Of a DNA stretch of 64,000 nt, positions 24,437 through 32,534 are shown one piece after another (positions within the stretch are counted from its first letter, which is position 1; the number at the start of each line of letters is the position of its first letter). A program made the position numbers and the translations under genes. The stretch is from Nitrospira tepida (GTDB lineage: Bacteria > Nitrospirota > Nitrospiria > Nitrospirales > Nitrospiraceae). The notes under the pieces are model-generated. The model saw only the letters and a program-made list of their open reading frames with translations, was not told the DNA's origin and did not search any database. The stretch covers positions 3,008,001 through 3,072,000 of the forward strand of contig NZ_OX365700.1 of the NCBI RefSeq assembly GCF_947241125.1, written 5' to 3'.

Positions 24437-25632
24437 GCTCGTCCTTTCACCATGGCCTTCACATAGGCGCGCAGCTCCTGCCACGCCGGACCGAGATCCT
24501 CCCACCGTTCCACCTCGTAATGCAGGTCTTTCTGGAAGAACCGAGCAAACTCCAGCGCGCATCGCATTCGCGACGGAGCCCCAGGCGGAAGGCGCAACGT
24601 CTCCTCGGACTTGAACAGTCTCGCCAACAGATGATCGAGGTCGCCCAAGAGCCACCTGGATTTCACCCCGACGCGGTACCCGACCGGCGCCTGCACCGGG
24701 CGGCCACAGATGAGTTGATGCAGCAAGAACGGAAAATTCAGGCCGGCATCGACGGCCAGTTGCAGCGACCCCCAGAAACGTCCATTGATCTCCATCAGGT
24801 AGGGTATGCCGGTCCGGCGCTCGACTTTGAACTCCACCATCGCAACCCCGTGCCAGCCGACATGGTGCAGGAGTCGCAGGGCGTGGTCGGCCATCGGCTT
24901 CGGCAGCTCGATGCTCTCCCGCAGGACGCTCACGCCCCCGGCCGGCGGTTTTTCGCGCAGGCGTCGGTGGGCGAACAAGGCAACGGGTCTGCCATGGTCA
25001 CAGAGCGCGAAAATGCCCTGCCCTTCCCCCTCAATGCGCCGCTGAATCAACGACGGCCATTTGAGATAGGGGGTCTGTCGATACACCTGCTCCAATTCTT
25101 CCCGATTCACCACCTGGCGTACACTGGTGTTGGTCCAGGCGCCGTCGATCGGTATGCGCGATCGGCCCGGCTTGACGATCAATGGAAATTCTCCCACCGA
25201 CCGCAGGTCCTGGGGAAGACGACCCTCTTCCACGAAGAGAGTGTCGGGAATTGGCACGTCAAGCTGTTGCGCGAGCCTCATCAGCCGATATTTATCCGAT
25301 AGCGTTTCATAGACGGCCGGAGCGGGCGCGGCAACTCTGGTACGCGCGTCGAACTGGGCCCTGCGTTCCCCGATCAGGTGCATCGCCAGATCGGAGATCG
25401 GCACAAGCATCTCGACTTGCCGATCGGTCACCATCTGTAACAAAACATCGAGGTAGCCCTTCGGATCTTCGTATGGAGACGGATAACGAAACGCACGCCG
25501 GCAATAGCGCGATGAACCGGCTAGGGAGCGCTCGGTTTCCGACCCGACCAGCACATCGATCTGTTTTCGCCCCAGCGCGCGCGTGACGGCGAGCGCTGCC
25601 CGCTCATTGCCGTCTGTCACCAGCACGCTCAT
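24433..25632 (-). CDS. ATP-grasp carboxylate ligase-like protein
   Basis: The N-terminal domain begins MSVLVTDGNERAALAVTRAL. The ATP-grasp core has FPLIVKPGRS (ATP-binding Lys), GEGQGIFALCDHG and the metal site MVEFKVERRTGIPYLMEINGRFWGSL. It should join a carboxylate to an amine or other nucleophile with ATP; substrates are unknown. Relatives occur in exosortase-type and capsule loci next to LMW-PTP genes, as here. GGAGG lies four bases before the ATG at 25632 and belongs to the edge of a structured repeat. The protein has 399 residues. Confidence 0.83.
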   Translation of the reverse strand: MSVLVTDGNERAALAVTRALGRKQIDVLVGSETERSLAGSSRYCRRAFRYPSPYEDPKGYLDVLLQMVTDRQVEMLVPISDLAMHLIGERRAQFDARTRVAAPAPAVYETLSDKYRLMRLAQQLDVPIPDTLFVEEGRLPQDLRSVGEFPLIVKPGRSRIPIDGAWTNTSVRQVVNREELEQVYRQTPYLKWPSLIQRRIEGEGQGIFALCDHGRPVALFAHRRLREKPPAGGVSVLRESIELPKPMADHALRLLHHVGWHGVAMVEFKVERRTGIPYLMEINGRFWGSLQLAVDAGLNFPFLLHQLICGRPVQAPVGYRVGVKSRWLLGDLDHLLARLFKSEETLRLPPGAPSRMRCALEFARFFQKDLHYEVERWEDLGPAWQELRAYVKAMVKGRA

Positions 25633-25636
25633 CGTT

Positions 25637-25708
25637 CCTCCACACCGACCTTTGCTAAAACCGGCGCCTTTTCTTCGCCTCATTGAATATGTTGGCCGGA
25701 GAGACACC
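25637..25708 (-). repeat. Structured repeat, diverged copy 5 (leader of the ATP-grasp gene)
   Basis: The head (25642-25668) reads ACACCGACCTTTGC then AAAACCGGCGCC, and the tail GGCCGGAGAGACACC is at 25694-25708. CCGGC/GCCGG still pairs, while the short stem is broken. The outer edge at 25637-25641 is the GGAGG of the ATP-grasp gene, the same position as in copy 1. Confidence 0.6.
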
Positions 25709-25749
25709 TCACATGGGCTCCCTCGTCTTTCTCCATACCCGGGCCTTCA

Positions 25750-26796
25750 TTACCGCAGAGCGGACAGCGCCAGTGCCAAGAGGGCCGGGGACTCACTGAT
25801 GTCATGATGGATCGAGATCCGCCTGAGCGCCATCAGATTCACCGGCGTCTCCCGTTCGAGACCCGGATCGCATGAGGCCGCAGCTTGGTATCCCGCCTCT
25901 CTCACGATTTGTTGCACGAGATCGTTGTAGTTGCCATTGGGATAGCAGAACACGGGAACTGTGGCTGCTCCACTCTCGCGTAACCTCTCGTACGACGAGT
26001 TCACCTCCTGCCGTACCTCTTTTTCCGGAATCAGCGTCATCAAGCGGTGTGAACAGGAATGCGATCCGAATGAGATGTCATGTTGCGACATCTCGCGCAC
26101 TTCATCCCAATTCATCACGACACGGGTTTCCGGAACCGTGATCCCCAGAATCTCGCTCAAGCTCGCCAGCAGCCGCTCCAAACGGCCGGCTTCCAGCTCT
26201 TTACAGGCCTCGATGAAGCGATCATAGGAGTCCGGTCCCGCAGCAACGTCCCATGGAAAGACCGATCCCCTCTCCTGGGTCTGTAAAGCCTCGGTGAGAG
26301 CCTGATAGAAGGCTGTTCGCCGCTCGGGCGCGCACGACGGGGCATCGGCTGTCCGCAGGAGATAGCCCAGCCGTTCCGGCCAAAACCAGCGCGACGTGCC
26401 GACAAAATCCGTCGGCAGAAAAATGGTGGCAGGCAGCCTGTACCGCCTCAGGATCGGATAGGCATGCCGGTAATTGTCGAGCCAGCCGTCATCGAATGTA
26501 ATCACGCAGGCGGCTGTGTCGGCCTTCCACCGTCCGGTTCGCCAGCGGTCGAGCAACTCCGAAAGCGAGAGGACCTCGAACCGTTCCCGCAAGTACTCCA
26601 TGTGCATCCGGAACACCTCATCCCGCACATACATGCCGGATTGCACGATGCCCGCATCGAGGTCTTCAGCGGATAAGACTCGATGATAGTTCAGGATCGC
26701 GACGGTCCCTTTGTGTCGGGCCCGAGAGACACCAGACCAGTGGTAGGCTCCCGCGAGCCTTCGCCAGACATATCGCTTGAGTCCTGCCGCCCCCAT
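25750..26796 (-). CDS. Polysaccharide deacetylase (NodB/CE4 family)
   Basis: The NodB fold shows AILNYHRVL, the catalytic VITFDDGWLDNY, FLPTDFVG, and the metal-binding HxxxH in FGSHSCSHRLM. CYPNGNYND and ALRRISIHHD follow. It would remove N-acetyl groups from a glycan or its lipid-linked precursor. A 42-residue insertion around RTADAPSCAPERRTAF to FIEACKELEAG separates the core motifs, as in exosortase-associated relatives. No export signal is obvious at the N-terminus. The ATG at 26796 and a TTG at 26823 are both possible. Confidence 0.86.
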   Translation of the reverse strand: MGAAGLKRYVWRRLAGAYHWSGVSRARHKGTVAILNYHRVLSAEDLDAGIVQSGMYVRDEVFRMHMEYLRERFEVLSLSELLDRWRTGRWKADTAACVITFDDGWLDNYRHAYPILRRYRLPATIFLPTDFVGTSRWFWPERLGYLLRTADAPSCAPERRTAFYQALTEALQTQERGSVFPWDVAAGPDSYDRFIEACKELEAGRLERLLASLSEILGITVPETRVVMNWDEVREMSQHDISFGSHSCSHRLMTLIPEKEVRQEVNSSYERLRESGAATVPVFCYPNGNYNDLVQQIVREAGYQAAASCDPGLERETPVNLMALRRISIHHDISESPALLALALSALR

Positions 26797-26865
26797 GTGT
26801 GAACACGTGCCTCCTCGATCCAACCATCGTCTTCAGCCTGCTGATCTCGCTGCGGCCTAGGGCAT

Positions 26866-26917
26866 TCTCCCCTCTCCTTACCCTCTCCCCCGTGAGGAGG
26901 GGGGCGGTGAGGGGGAA
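26866..26917. repeat. C/G-rich imperfect palindrome
   Basis: CCCCTCTCC, TTACCCTCTCCCC, a short GTGAGG spacer, then GGGGGGCGGTGAGGGGG form an imperfect inverted repeat. It lies between the DUF5989 stop and the deacetylase start. Similar C-rich dispersed stem-loops are common in intergenic regions of GC-rich bacteria. Confidence 0.6.
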
Positions 26918-26924
26918 GCGCACA

Positions 26925-27077
26925 CTAGAAGAGCGTGTAGATAAACGGCGCCACCGCGGATCCTTGCGTAAAGACAATCAGGCTTCCCAAGAGCACCAAC
27001 ACAACGATGATCGGCAGCAGCCAAAACTTCTTTCGTTCTTTCATGAACGCCCAGAGTTCGGTCAGAAATTCTCCCAT
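26925..27077 (-). CDS. DUF5989 small membrane protein
   Basis: This 50-residue protein starts MGEFLTELWAFMKERKKFWL, has one membrane helix (LLPIIVVLVLLGSLIVF) and ends AVAPFIYTLF. That is the pattern of the DUF5989 family, which occurs beside SxtJ-like proteins and carbamoyltransferases. Function is unknown. It follows the SxtJ gene by 14 bases with a G-rich ribosome site before the ATG at 27077. Confidence 0.85.
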   Translation of the reverse strand: MGEFLTELWAFMKERKKFWLLPIIVVLVLLGSLIVFTQGSAVAPFIYTLF

Positions 27078-27091
27078 TGTCCCCCCCTTGC

Positions 27092-27487
27092 TTAGAACAT
27101 GTTCTTCATATGCGATGGCGGCCGCGGCTCCCGGACGACCCGGTAGCTGTCCATTCCGGGAATCCAAGCCCGCCGCATCGGGTCTCGGCCGAGCATTTTC
27201 ATCACCAGTCCCATCGGCACCACGAGCCCATAGTAGAGAATGCCCAGAATAATCCTAGTGTTAATCCATCCCAGCACATGTCCCACCGCCATCCAGCCTT
27301 TGTACAGGGGGGCCAAGACACCGGGCAGGATGAGACCAAGCGGGATCAGCGCGCAAGCCGGAATGACCGCCCAGAGCCGCATGGCCTCGCCACGCCACAC
27401 CAGGGGCCAGAGGCCGATGACGAGGAACACGCCTCCCACCGTGAGCCCGAAACTGCGGAGTTGCTTCACATCAGTCTGCTCGTTCAT
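27092..27487 (-). CDS. SxtJ-family membrane protein
   Basis: The 131-residue protein has three to four hydrophobic helices, and the WINTRIILGILYYGLVVPMGLVMK segment with a following GRDPM is typical of the SxtJ family. The name comes from the saxitoxin cluster, where the gene lies next to a carbamoyltransferase. Its function is unknown, though co-occurrence suggests a membrane partner for O-carbamoylation. Here the only carbamoyltransferase gene in the window is 13 kb away. Confidence 0.83.
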   Translation of the reverse strand: MNEQTDVKQLRSFGLTVGGVFLVIGLWPLVWRGEAMRLWAVIPACALIPLGLILPGVLAPLYKGWMAVGHVLGWINTRIILGILYYGLVVPMGLVMKMLGRDPMRRAWIPGMDSYRVVREPRPPSHMKNMF

Positions 27488-27515
27488 CGTACACCCTTTC
27501 TCTTATATATGACCC

Positions 27516-28652
27516 CTAGCGTTTTGAAGGATCCCAAGAGAGAATGCGATCCCCTCGCAGATACCGGAACCAGGCATCCAGGATCGACAGGTTTACCATC
27601 ACAAAAAACGACGGCAACCGCAACATGGCGACCTTCGGCAGCCGCTGGGACCACAGATAGAGGACTGCCAGGCCATAAAACGCCGCCTGCCCCCAGAACA
27701 GCGTCCGATACCAGCCCGGATTGAGGGCCAGCAGGCCGTTCGTGACGAATGCGAGGATCAACGCGAAGGGCACCATCCAACGGCAGAGCTTGTGGCTGAT
27801 CAATTGCCACGCGAACAGATGATACTTGAATGGATTCAGCAACGCGAGACTTCGCATAAATACGGAAATCCCCCGGACCACCGTCCGCACCTTTCGCTCA
27901 TATTCCTTGCGCTCATCCGCCAGGTTCTTATAGTAGCCGACGCTCTCCTCGTCAGACACGCCTCTCAGCCCCTTCTTGACGCTGTTCAAGAGGGTATTGA
28001 AGTCGCTTTGCAGATCCGAGGCCCAATCCAGACAGACCTCGCGGCGCGCGGCGAAAAAAGACCCGCTGAGCCCGACCAGGCTGTTCACGGTCGTTTCCAG
28101 CCGTCGTAGCCACATCTCGTACTGCACATAGGCCCCTTCACCGCTCACCCGTCCGTCCTGGTCGATGAAACAATCGACACTGCTGACGCAACCCACGCTG
28201 GGGTCGGCAAAATTCTTGAGGATCGTACTGATGCCATTTGGCGGGAGCATGGTGGCGACATCCGAAAATACCAGGATGTCGCTTGATGTCGATTCGACGG
28301 CAAATTTTTGGGCCGCCTCCTTGCCGCCCTTGTGGGGCAGCCGAACCAGCCGGATCCCGGACGGCTGAAATGATTGTACGATCGGATCGGTGCGATCCGT
28401 CGAACAATCCGATGCGATCACGATGTCCAACCGGTCCTTCGGATAGTCTTGCGTCAACGTATTCTCGATCTTCTCCCGAATCCGTTTCTCCTCGTTGTAC
28501 GCCGTGATGATGAAGGTCACCGACGGCTGAATCAGCCCCTTTCGCACGACCTGTCTTCGAACCGTGCCAAGACACCACAACAATAGTGGATACCCCACAT
28601 AGGCGTACCACACGAATAGGACCGAGAGCCAAAAGAGCAATGCTATCAGCAT
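27516..28652 (-). CDS. Family 2 glycosyltransferase with membrane helices
   Basis: A first helix (LIALLFWLSVLFVWYAYVGY) precedes a GT-A domain with VTFIITAYNEEKRIREKIE, IVIASDCSTD and VFSDVATMLPP as the DXD-like site. Three C-terminal helices follow. The aromatic YVGYPLLLW start is characteristic of this cellulose-synthase-like subgroup. The ATG at 28652 is chosen because it lies seven bases after the upstream stop; the longer frame would sit inside the aminotransferase-like gene. Predicted length is 378 residues. Confidence 0.84.
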   Translation of the reverse strand: MLIALLFWLSVLFVWYAYVGYPLLLWCLGTVRRQVVRKGLIQPSVTFIITAYNEEKRIREKIENTLTQDYPKDRLDIVIASDCSTDRTDPIVQSFQPSGIRLVRLPHKGGKEAAQKFAVESTSSDILVFSDVATMLPPNGISTILKNFADPSVGCVSSVDCFIDQDGRVSGEGAYVQYEMWLRRLETTVNSLVGLSGSFFAARREVCLDWASDLQSDFNTLLNSVKKGLRGVSDEESVGYYKNLADERKEYERKVRTVVRGISVFMRSLALLNPFKYHLFAWQLISHKLCRWMVPFALILAFVTNGLLALNPGWYRTLFWGQAAFYGLAVLYLWSQRLPKVAMLRLPSFFVMVNLSILDAWFRYLRGDRILSWDPSKR

Positions 28653-28659
28653 GGCCGGC

Positions 28660-29964
28660 TTACCGATGAGAACGAGGGGACGACGCCCACGTGGACTCAG
28701 CTCTGGACGTTGCTCGGACGGCGGGAGACGAAAGAGAAGCCTCCGGTCCGCCGTCAGTCTTGCGTCCAGCCACACTCAGATCTCGTAGGACCTGACACAG
28801 CCTGGCCCTGTCCGCTGGTCGCACAAACCGATGGGTCGGGAGCGTGACCAGCCGTTCCACCACCTCCATCGCACCAGGATATTCGCGAACCGCCAGCCGA
28901 TCCTGCAATTCCGGAATCTGTTGGATGGTGCCGGGATACGCCCCACTGATCCCCAACCCAAGCGCAGCCGCGCGCGCGCACAGGGCCTGCTTCACCGCAC
29001 GGTCTCGCACCAGCACGGGAAGGCGCAGATAGGAGGCTTCCGGATCGGTTACGGCCTGCGCCTCCGGGGCAAGGGCGGCCAGCTCTTGAATGAACGCCTC
29101 AGCCTGCTCGCGGCGCGTCCGGTTGGATTCGTCAAGCCGATGGCGCCACCCAACGAGCGTGGCGGCGCGCGCCTCGGCCATCTGTTCAACCGGAAAGTCT
29201 CGATAAAATCGCGTCTCCCCCAACCCGAGACACGGCAATCCCGCCGGCAACCAATAGAGCGGCGGGCGAATGAAGACCTCGGTCGCCATCAACTCTGCCA
29301 GCTTCACCGCAGCGGTCCATCGCGATTCCTCTGGAAGCTGGTCATACCCCTCCCGAATGGCTGCGGCGATGGCAGCCGACCTCGTGACGATCACCCCGCC
29401 GCCGCCGCTGGACAGGTTCTTGCCGCGACCGAGGCTAAAAAATCCCACGTCTCCGGTCGTGCCGAGCCATCGCCCCTGCCGACTGCCTCCCATCGCCTGG
29501 GCGGCATCCTCCACCACCGTGATCCCTCGCGGCCGGCACAGGGCTTTGACCCCTTCGACATCGGCTGGCAATCCGAACAGATGGGTCGGCAGCACGCAGA
29601 GCGTGTCCTCATCGAGCGTCCTCGCGAGTTGCGCTAAGTCAAGATCCAGCGTGGCTGGAGTGACATCGCAGAGCGCGACCTCGAGCCCCGCTTTCACGAC
29701 AGCCGACGGCACCGAGTAGCAGGTATAGGCGGGCATCACTACCTTGCGGTTCGACGACAACCGCTTGAGTCCGGACAGAATCAACGCCAGCGCGGCCTTG
29801 CCGGACGAGAGGAGAAACACATGGTCGGCGCCGAACATGTCGCGCAGCTCATGCTCCAGCCGGTTGCGATGGGAGCCTCCCGCCAGGAGCGCGGCGCATC
29901 CCGCGAAGAGCCCTCGAAGCGGAACCGGCGCGGCGGTCGGCGGCAATGTGGATTGGATCTTCAT
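28660..29964 (-). CDS. DegT/DnrJ/EryC1/StrS-family PLP protein
   Basis: The fold-type I core shows FLLSSGKAALALIL, VVMPAYTCYSV, LPTHLFGLPADV, VVEDAAQAMGG and FFSLGRGKNLSSGGGG. The lysine in the last motif is the expected Schiff-base residue. The proline- and alanine-rich N-terminus and Ser-rich tail extend the protein to 434 residues. Members usually aminate keto-sugars, although a group found in exosortase-type loci lies next to FemAB genes as here and its substrate is not known to me. The ATG at 29964 overlaps the FemAB stop as ATGA. Confidence 0.84.
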   Translation of the reverse strand: MKIQSTLPPTAAPVPLRGLFAGCAALLAGGSHRNRLEHELRDMFGADHVFLLSSGKAALALILSGLKRLSSNRKVVMPAYTCYSVPSAVVKAGLEVALCDVTPATLDLDLAQLARTLDEDTLCVLPTHLFGLPADVEGVKALCRPRGITVVEDAAQAMGGSRQGRWLGTTGDVGFFSLGRGKNLSSGGGGVIVTRSAAIAAAIREGYDQLPEESRWTAAVKLAELMATEVFIRPPLYWLPAGLPCLGLGETRFYRDFPVEQMAEARAATLVGWRHRLDESNRTRREQAEAFIQELAALAPEAQAVTDPEASYLRLPVLVRDRAVKQALCARAAALGLGISGAYPGTIQQIPELQDRLAVREYPGAMEVVERLVTLPTHRFVRPADRARLCQVLRDLSVAGRKTDGGPEASLSSPAVRATSRAESTWASSPRSHR

Positions 29965-31004
29965 GGCAAATATTTGACGATACGCGGACCGAGCAGGTTG
30001 GCAATCGGCAACGGCAAGGTCCGCCAGAGCGAGATGGCCAGTCGGTATCGTGGATTGTGGGGGTTCAGCTCGGGCAGCGGCCTGTCGTCCTTGAGCCAGT
30101 AATACCAATACAACGGAACCGGCTTCGCTCCCCATTGTTCCTTGAAGCGATAGGTTCCGCTGTCCAGGGTCGATCGCCCGAAATCGAACACCTTGCACCC
30201 CTGTTGGCAGGCATATTCCAGGACCGAACTGTACAGCAGCATGTTGGGGGCCAGCCGATCATACCGCCGATCCGAGGAGGCCCAGGGAATCTCCATCATC
30301 TCCCGAAACGAATAGACCAAGCCCGCCGCCACCGGATGCCCGTTCCATGAGACCGAGCAGACGGCGGTTTCCTTCGGAAAGGTCTCCAGGATGGTTCGAA
30401 AGAACCCTTTTCCATAAACCGGAGTCCCGAGATCCCGCATGTTCCGCGAGAAGACGCGATAGAAGTCCTCCAACAGATCTGCCCCGCCGACCTTCACCGT
30501 CATCCCTTCCTTCTGGGGCCGGCGAATCTGGCTCCGCAGCTTGGACGGGAAACTCTTGAAGAGCGTTTGGAAGTCGCTCGGGAGCGACAGCCGCATCGAG
30601 ACCTTGTGGTCCTTGCATCGCCATGCGATCGGCAGCGGTTGAGCTTGCCGGATTTCCACGTGGCTTGCGCCGAGCGCTTTCGCCTCTTGGGCCGCTGCCT
30701 CCAGCAGCTTCTCCCTGACCGCTCGATCAGCCGCATCTACCCCGCCATAGTTGAGAAAGGGCATCGAGACCAGAAACCGGCCGAACAGCCGGCTCGACAA
30801 CAGGACCAACGGCAGCACGCCGCGTATCTCCCCGTGACCATCCCGGGCCATGAGATAGACGGTCCGATGGCCGCAGGTCTGCTCGATCACCTGCCGCCAG
30901 GCGGCCAGGTGATAGCCGGTCGCGGTGGGAGAATCGAGCACATAGCGGTCCCAGAGGCCGCCGGCCGCTTGATCCCTGTCCAAATTTTCGATCCGGCATT
31001 CCAT
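29961..31004 (-). CDS. FemAB-like acyltransferase (exosortase-system associated type)
   Basis: A GNAT-like protein of 347 residues with YHLAAWRQVIEQTCGH, VSMPFLNYGGVD, SKLRSQIRRPQKEG and DFGRSTLDSGTYRFKEQWGA. This matches the FemAB-like group described with XrtA/PEP-CTERM systems. Relatives transfer amino acids from aminoacyl-tRNA to amino groups, so aminoacylation of a glycan is possible, but not shown. The ATG at 31004 avoids overlap with the upstream glycosyltransferase. It is coupled to the DegT-like gene downstream. Confidence 0.87.
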   Translation of the reverse strand: MECRIENLDRDQAAGGLWDRYVLDSPTATGYHLAAWRQVIEQTCGHRTVYLMARDGHGEIRGVLPLVLLSSRLFGRFLVSMPFLNYGGVDAADRAVREKLLEAAAQEAKALGASHVEIRQAQPLPIAWRCKDHKVSMRLSLPSDFQTLFKSFPSKLRSQIRRPQKEGMTVKVGGADLLEDFYRVFSRNMRDLGTPVYGKGFFRTILETFPKETAVCSVSWNGHPVAAGLVYSFREMMEIPWASSDRRYDRLAPNMLLYSSVLEYACQQGCKVFDFGRSTLDSGTYRFKEQWGAKPVPLYWYYWLKDDRPLPELNPHNPRYRLAISLWRTLPLPIANLLGPRIVKYLP

Positions 31005-31027
31005 CGTATCTCGACGTCCAGCCTGCG

Positions 31028-32437
31028 CTAGCCCGCATTCCTTCGATGTCCGTCCCGATGTTCGTTCCACACGTCGTCCAGGACGCGCGCAAGATCCGCG
31101 GTCAGGCTTCGATAGTTGAATCGGTCGATCTCTTCCTGAGGCGGGGGCGACAAGGCTTGCCGTCCCTCAAGCAAATCGGTGATCACGCGCCGGATCTCGT
31201 CCCTATCGTTGCGGCAGGCCAGGCCGAGCCGGTGCCGCTGGACGAGGTTGGCGGTCGCTCCCTCCCCTCCAACCAGCAGCAGCGGGCGTCTCGTCGCAAG
31301 GTACTCATAGATTTTCCCCGGAATCTGAAGCGGAGAATCCGGCTGGATCACGAGCAAGGCATCGGCCTCGCGCATCTGTTGGAGACATTCCTGATATGGC
31401 ACCGGCGGTTCGCGCGTGAGCAGCCCGACTTTTTCCAGCCGCTGTGCCAGGTCTTCGCATTGCGGCTCCGCGACCTCCCAGGCGCCGATGAACCTGAGAC
31501 GCAGCCGTTCACCGGACAGCCGCCCTTCCCGATGGAGATAAGCGAGGGTCTGAAAGAGCACCGCGGGGGTGCGCTTCCCGTATACCGTCCCGAAATGGCA
31601 GAGTTCCAACCTCGATCCCCTCGCCCGTTCCCCGAGACTTCGACCGGCCGTCCCCGTGCCGGCGGAGCCCACGGCAAACGAATCCGGATCAAAGCCATTG
31701 GTGATGGTCAGGGTTTTGCCGGCCAGCCCAGGATAGTCCTGTTCCAGTTGCACCCGCAGTTCATGCGTATTGGTCATCACCCTACTCGCGCCCTGGCAAA
31801 TAGAGCGCTCCAATCGCCTTGCTGAGCCGTTAAGATACGAGGACGAAAACGATATGTAGGGGTTGCTGGTCCAGGGATCGCGGTAATCCACCACATAGGG
31901 AATTCCCCAGTATTGCGCGAGATGCTGACCGACCAGGTGACTGGTCCATGGTCCTCCCGTTGCCCATACGATGTCCGGAATCTCCGACTGCGGCCATCCC
32001 TTGGCAACAGCCGCCGCCGGCTTGAGCCAGGCGCATTGCGGGTCTGGAAATGCAAATAGCCGGTCCAAGACCACATCCTTGAGCGTCCCGAGCCATCCGC
32101 TTTCCGCCGGACTCTTTCCGTTCGACTCTTGGACTCGTGATGCCTCGGGCTGCCCGTCCTTCTTCGAACTCATGGCGGTCCGCAATCGATCCCGCCAGGC
32201 CACCAACCGCCGGAGGGGGTTGCCATGCGGGACCGTCTCAACCTTCACGGTAGATGGGAGCTTGGCCATCAGTTGCCGATCCACCGGGTGAGGCGGATGC
32301 ACGGAGGCCGGATCGGTCGTGAGCACGCGCGGCAGCCACCCGCAGGATTCGAGATACCGGCAGAAGGAGAGCGGACGCATGGCCCCACTGGCGGCCACCG
32401 GCGGAAAGTAATAGGCGATGATCAAGATGTTCTTCAT
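31028..32437 (-). CDS. Glycosyltransferase, GT4-like
   Basis: The GT-B N-terminus is typical (ILIIAYYFPPVAASGAMRPL), followed by DIVWATGGPWTSHLVG, YVVDYRDPWTSN and LELCHFGTVYGKR. The C-terminal part has PGKIYEYLATRRPLLLVGGEG in place of a full EX7E motif, a variant common in exosortase-type clusters. Length is 469 residues with a low-complexity insertion around residues 90-115. The donor sugar is unknown. Confidence 0.84.
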   Translation of the reverse strand: MKNILIIAYYFPPVAASGAMRPLSFCRYLESCGWLPRVLTTDPASVHPPHPVDRQLMAKLPSTVKVETVPHGNPLRRLVAWRDRLRTAMSSKKDGQPEASRVQESNGKSPAESGWLGTLKDVVLDRLFAFPDPQCAWLKPAAAVAKGWPQSEIPDIVWATGGPWTSHLVGQHLAQYWGIPYVVDYRDPWTSNPYISFSSSYLNGSARRLERSICQGASRVMTNTHELRVQLEQDYPGLAGKTLTITNGFDPDSFAVGSAGTGTAGRSLGERARGSRLELCHFGTVYGKRTPAVLFQTLAYLHREGRLSGERLRLRFIGAWEVAEPQCEDLAQRLEKVGLLTREPPVPYQECLQQMREADALLVIQPDSPLQIPGKIYEYLATRRPLLLVGGEGATANLVQRHRLGLACRNDRDEIRRVITDLLEGRQALSPPPQEEIDRFNYRSLTADLARVLDDVWNEHRDGHRRNAG

Positions 32438-32534
32438 GGGGGGATCGATCGGGCAAGACCACCGCGAGAGGCTGCCGTCCTTCCCGGCGTGTGGTCAAGT
32501 CGGCGGGCGCTGCCGGACCTGCGGCCGTCTGGAA

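Noticed and set aside
26866-26917. Terminator after DUF5989
   Set aside because: On the minus strand the palindrome is followed by GAGGGTAAGG and not by T residues; it looks like a dispersed repeat instead.
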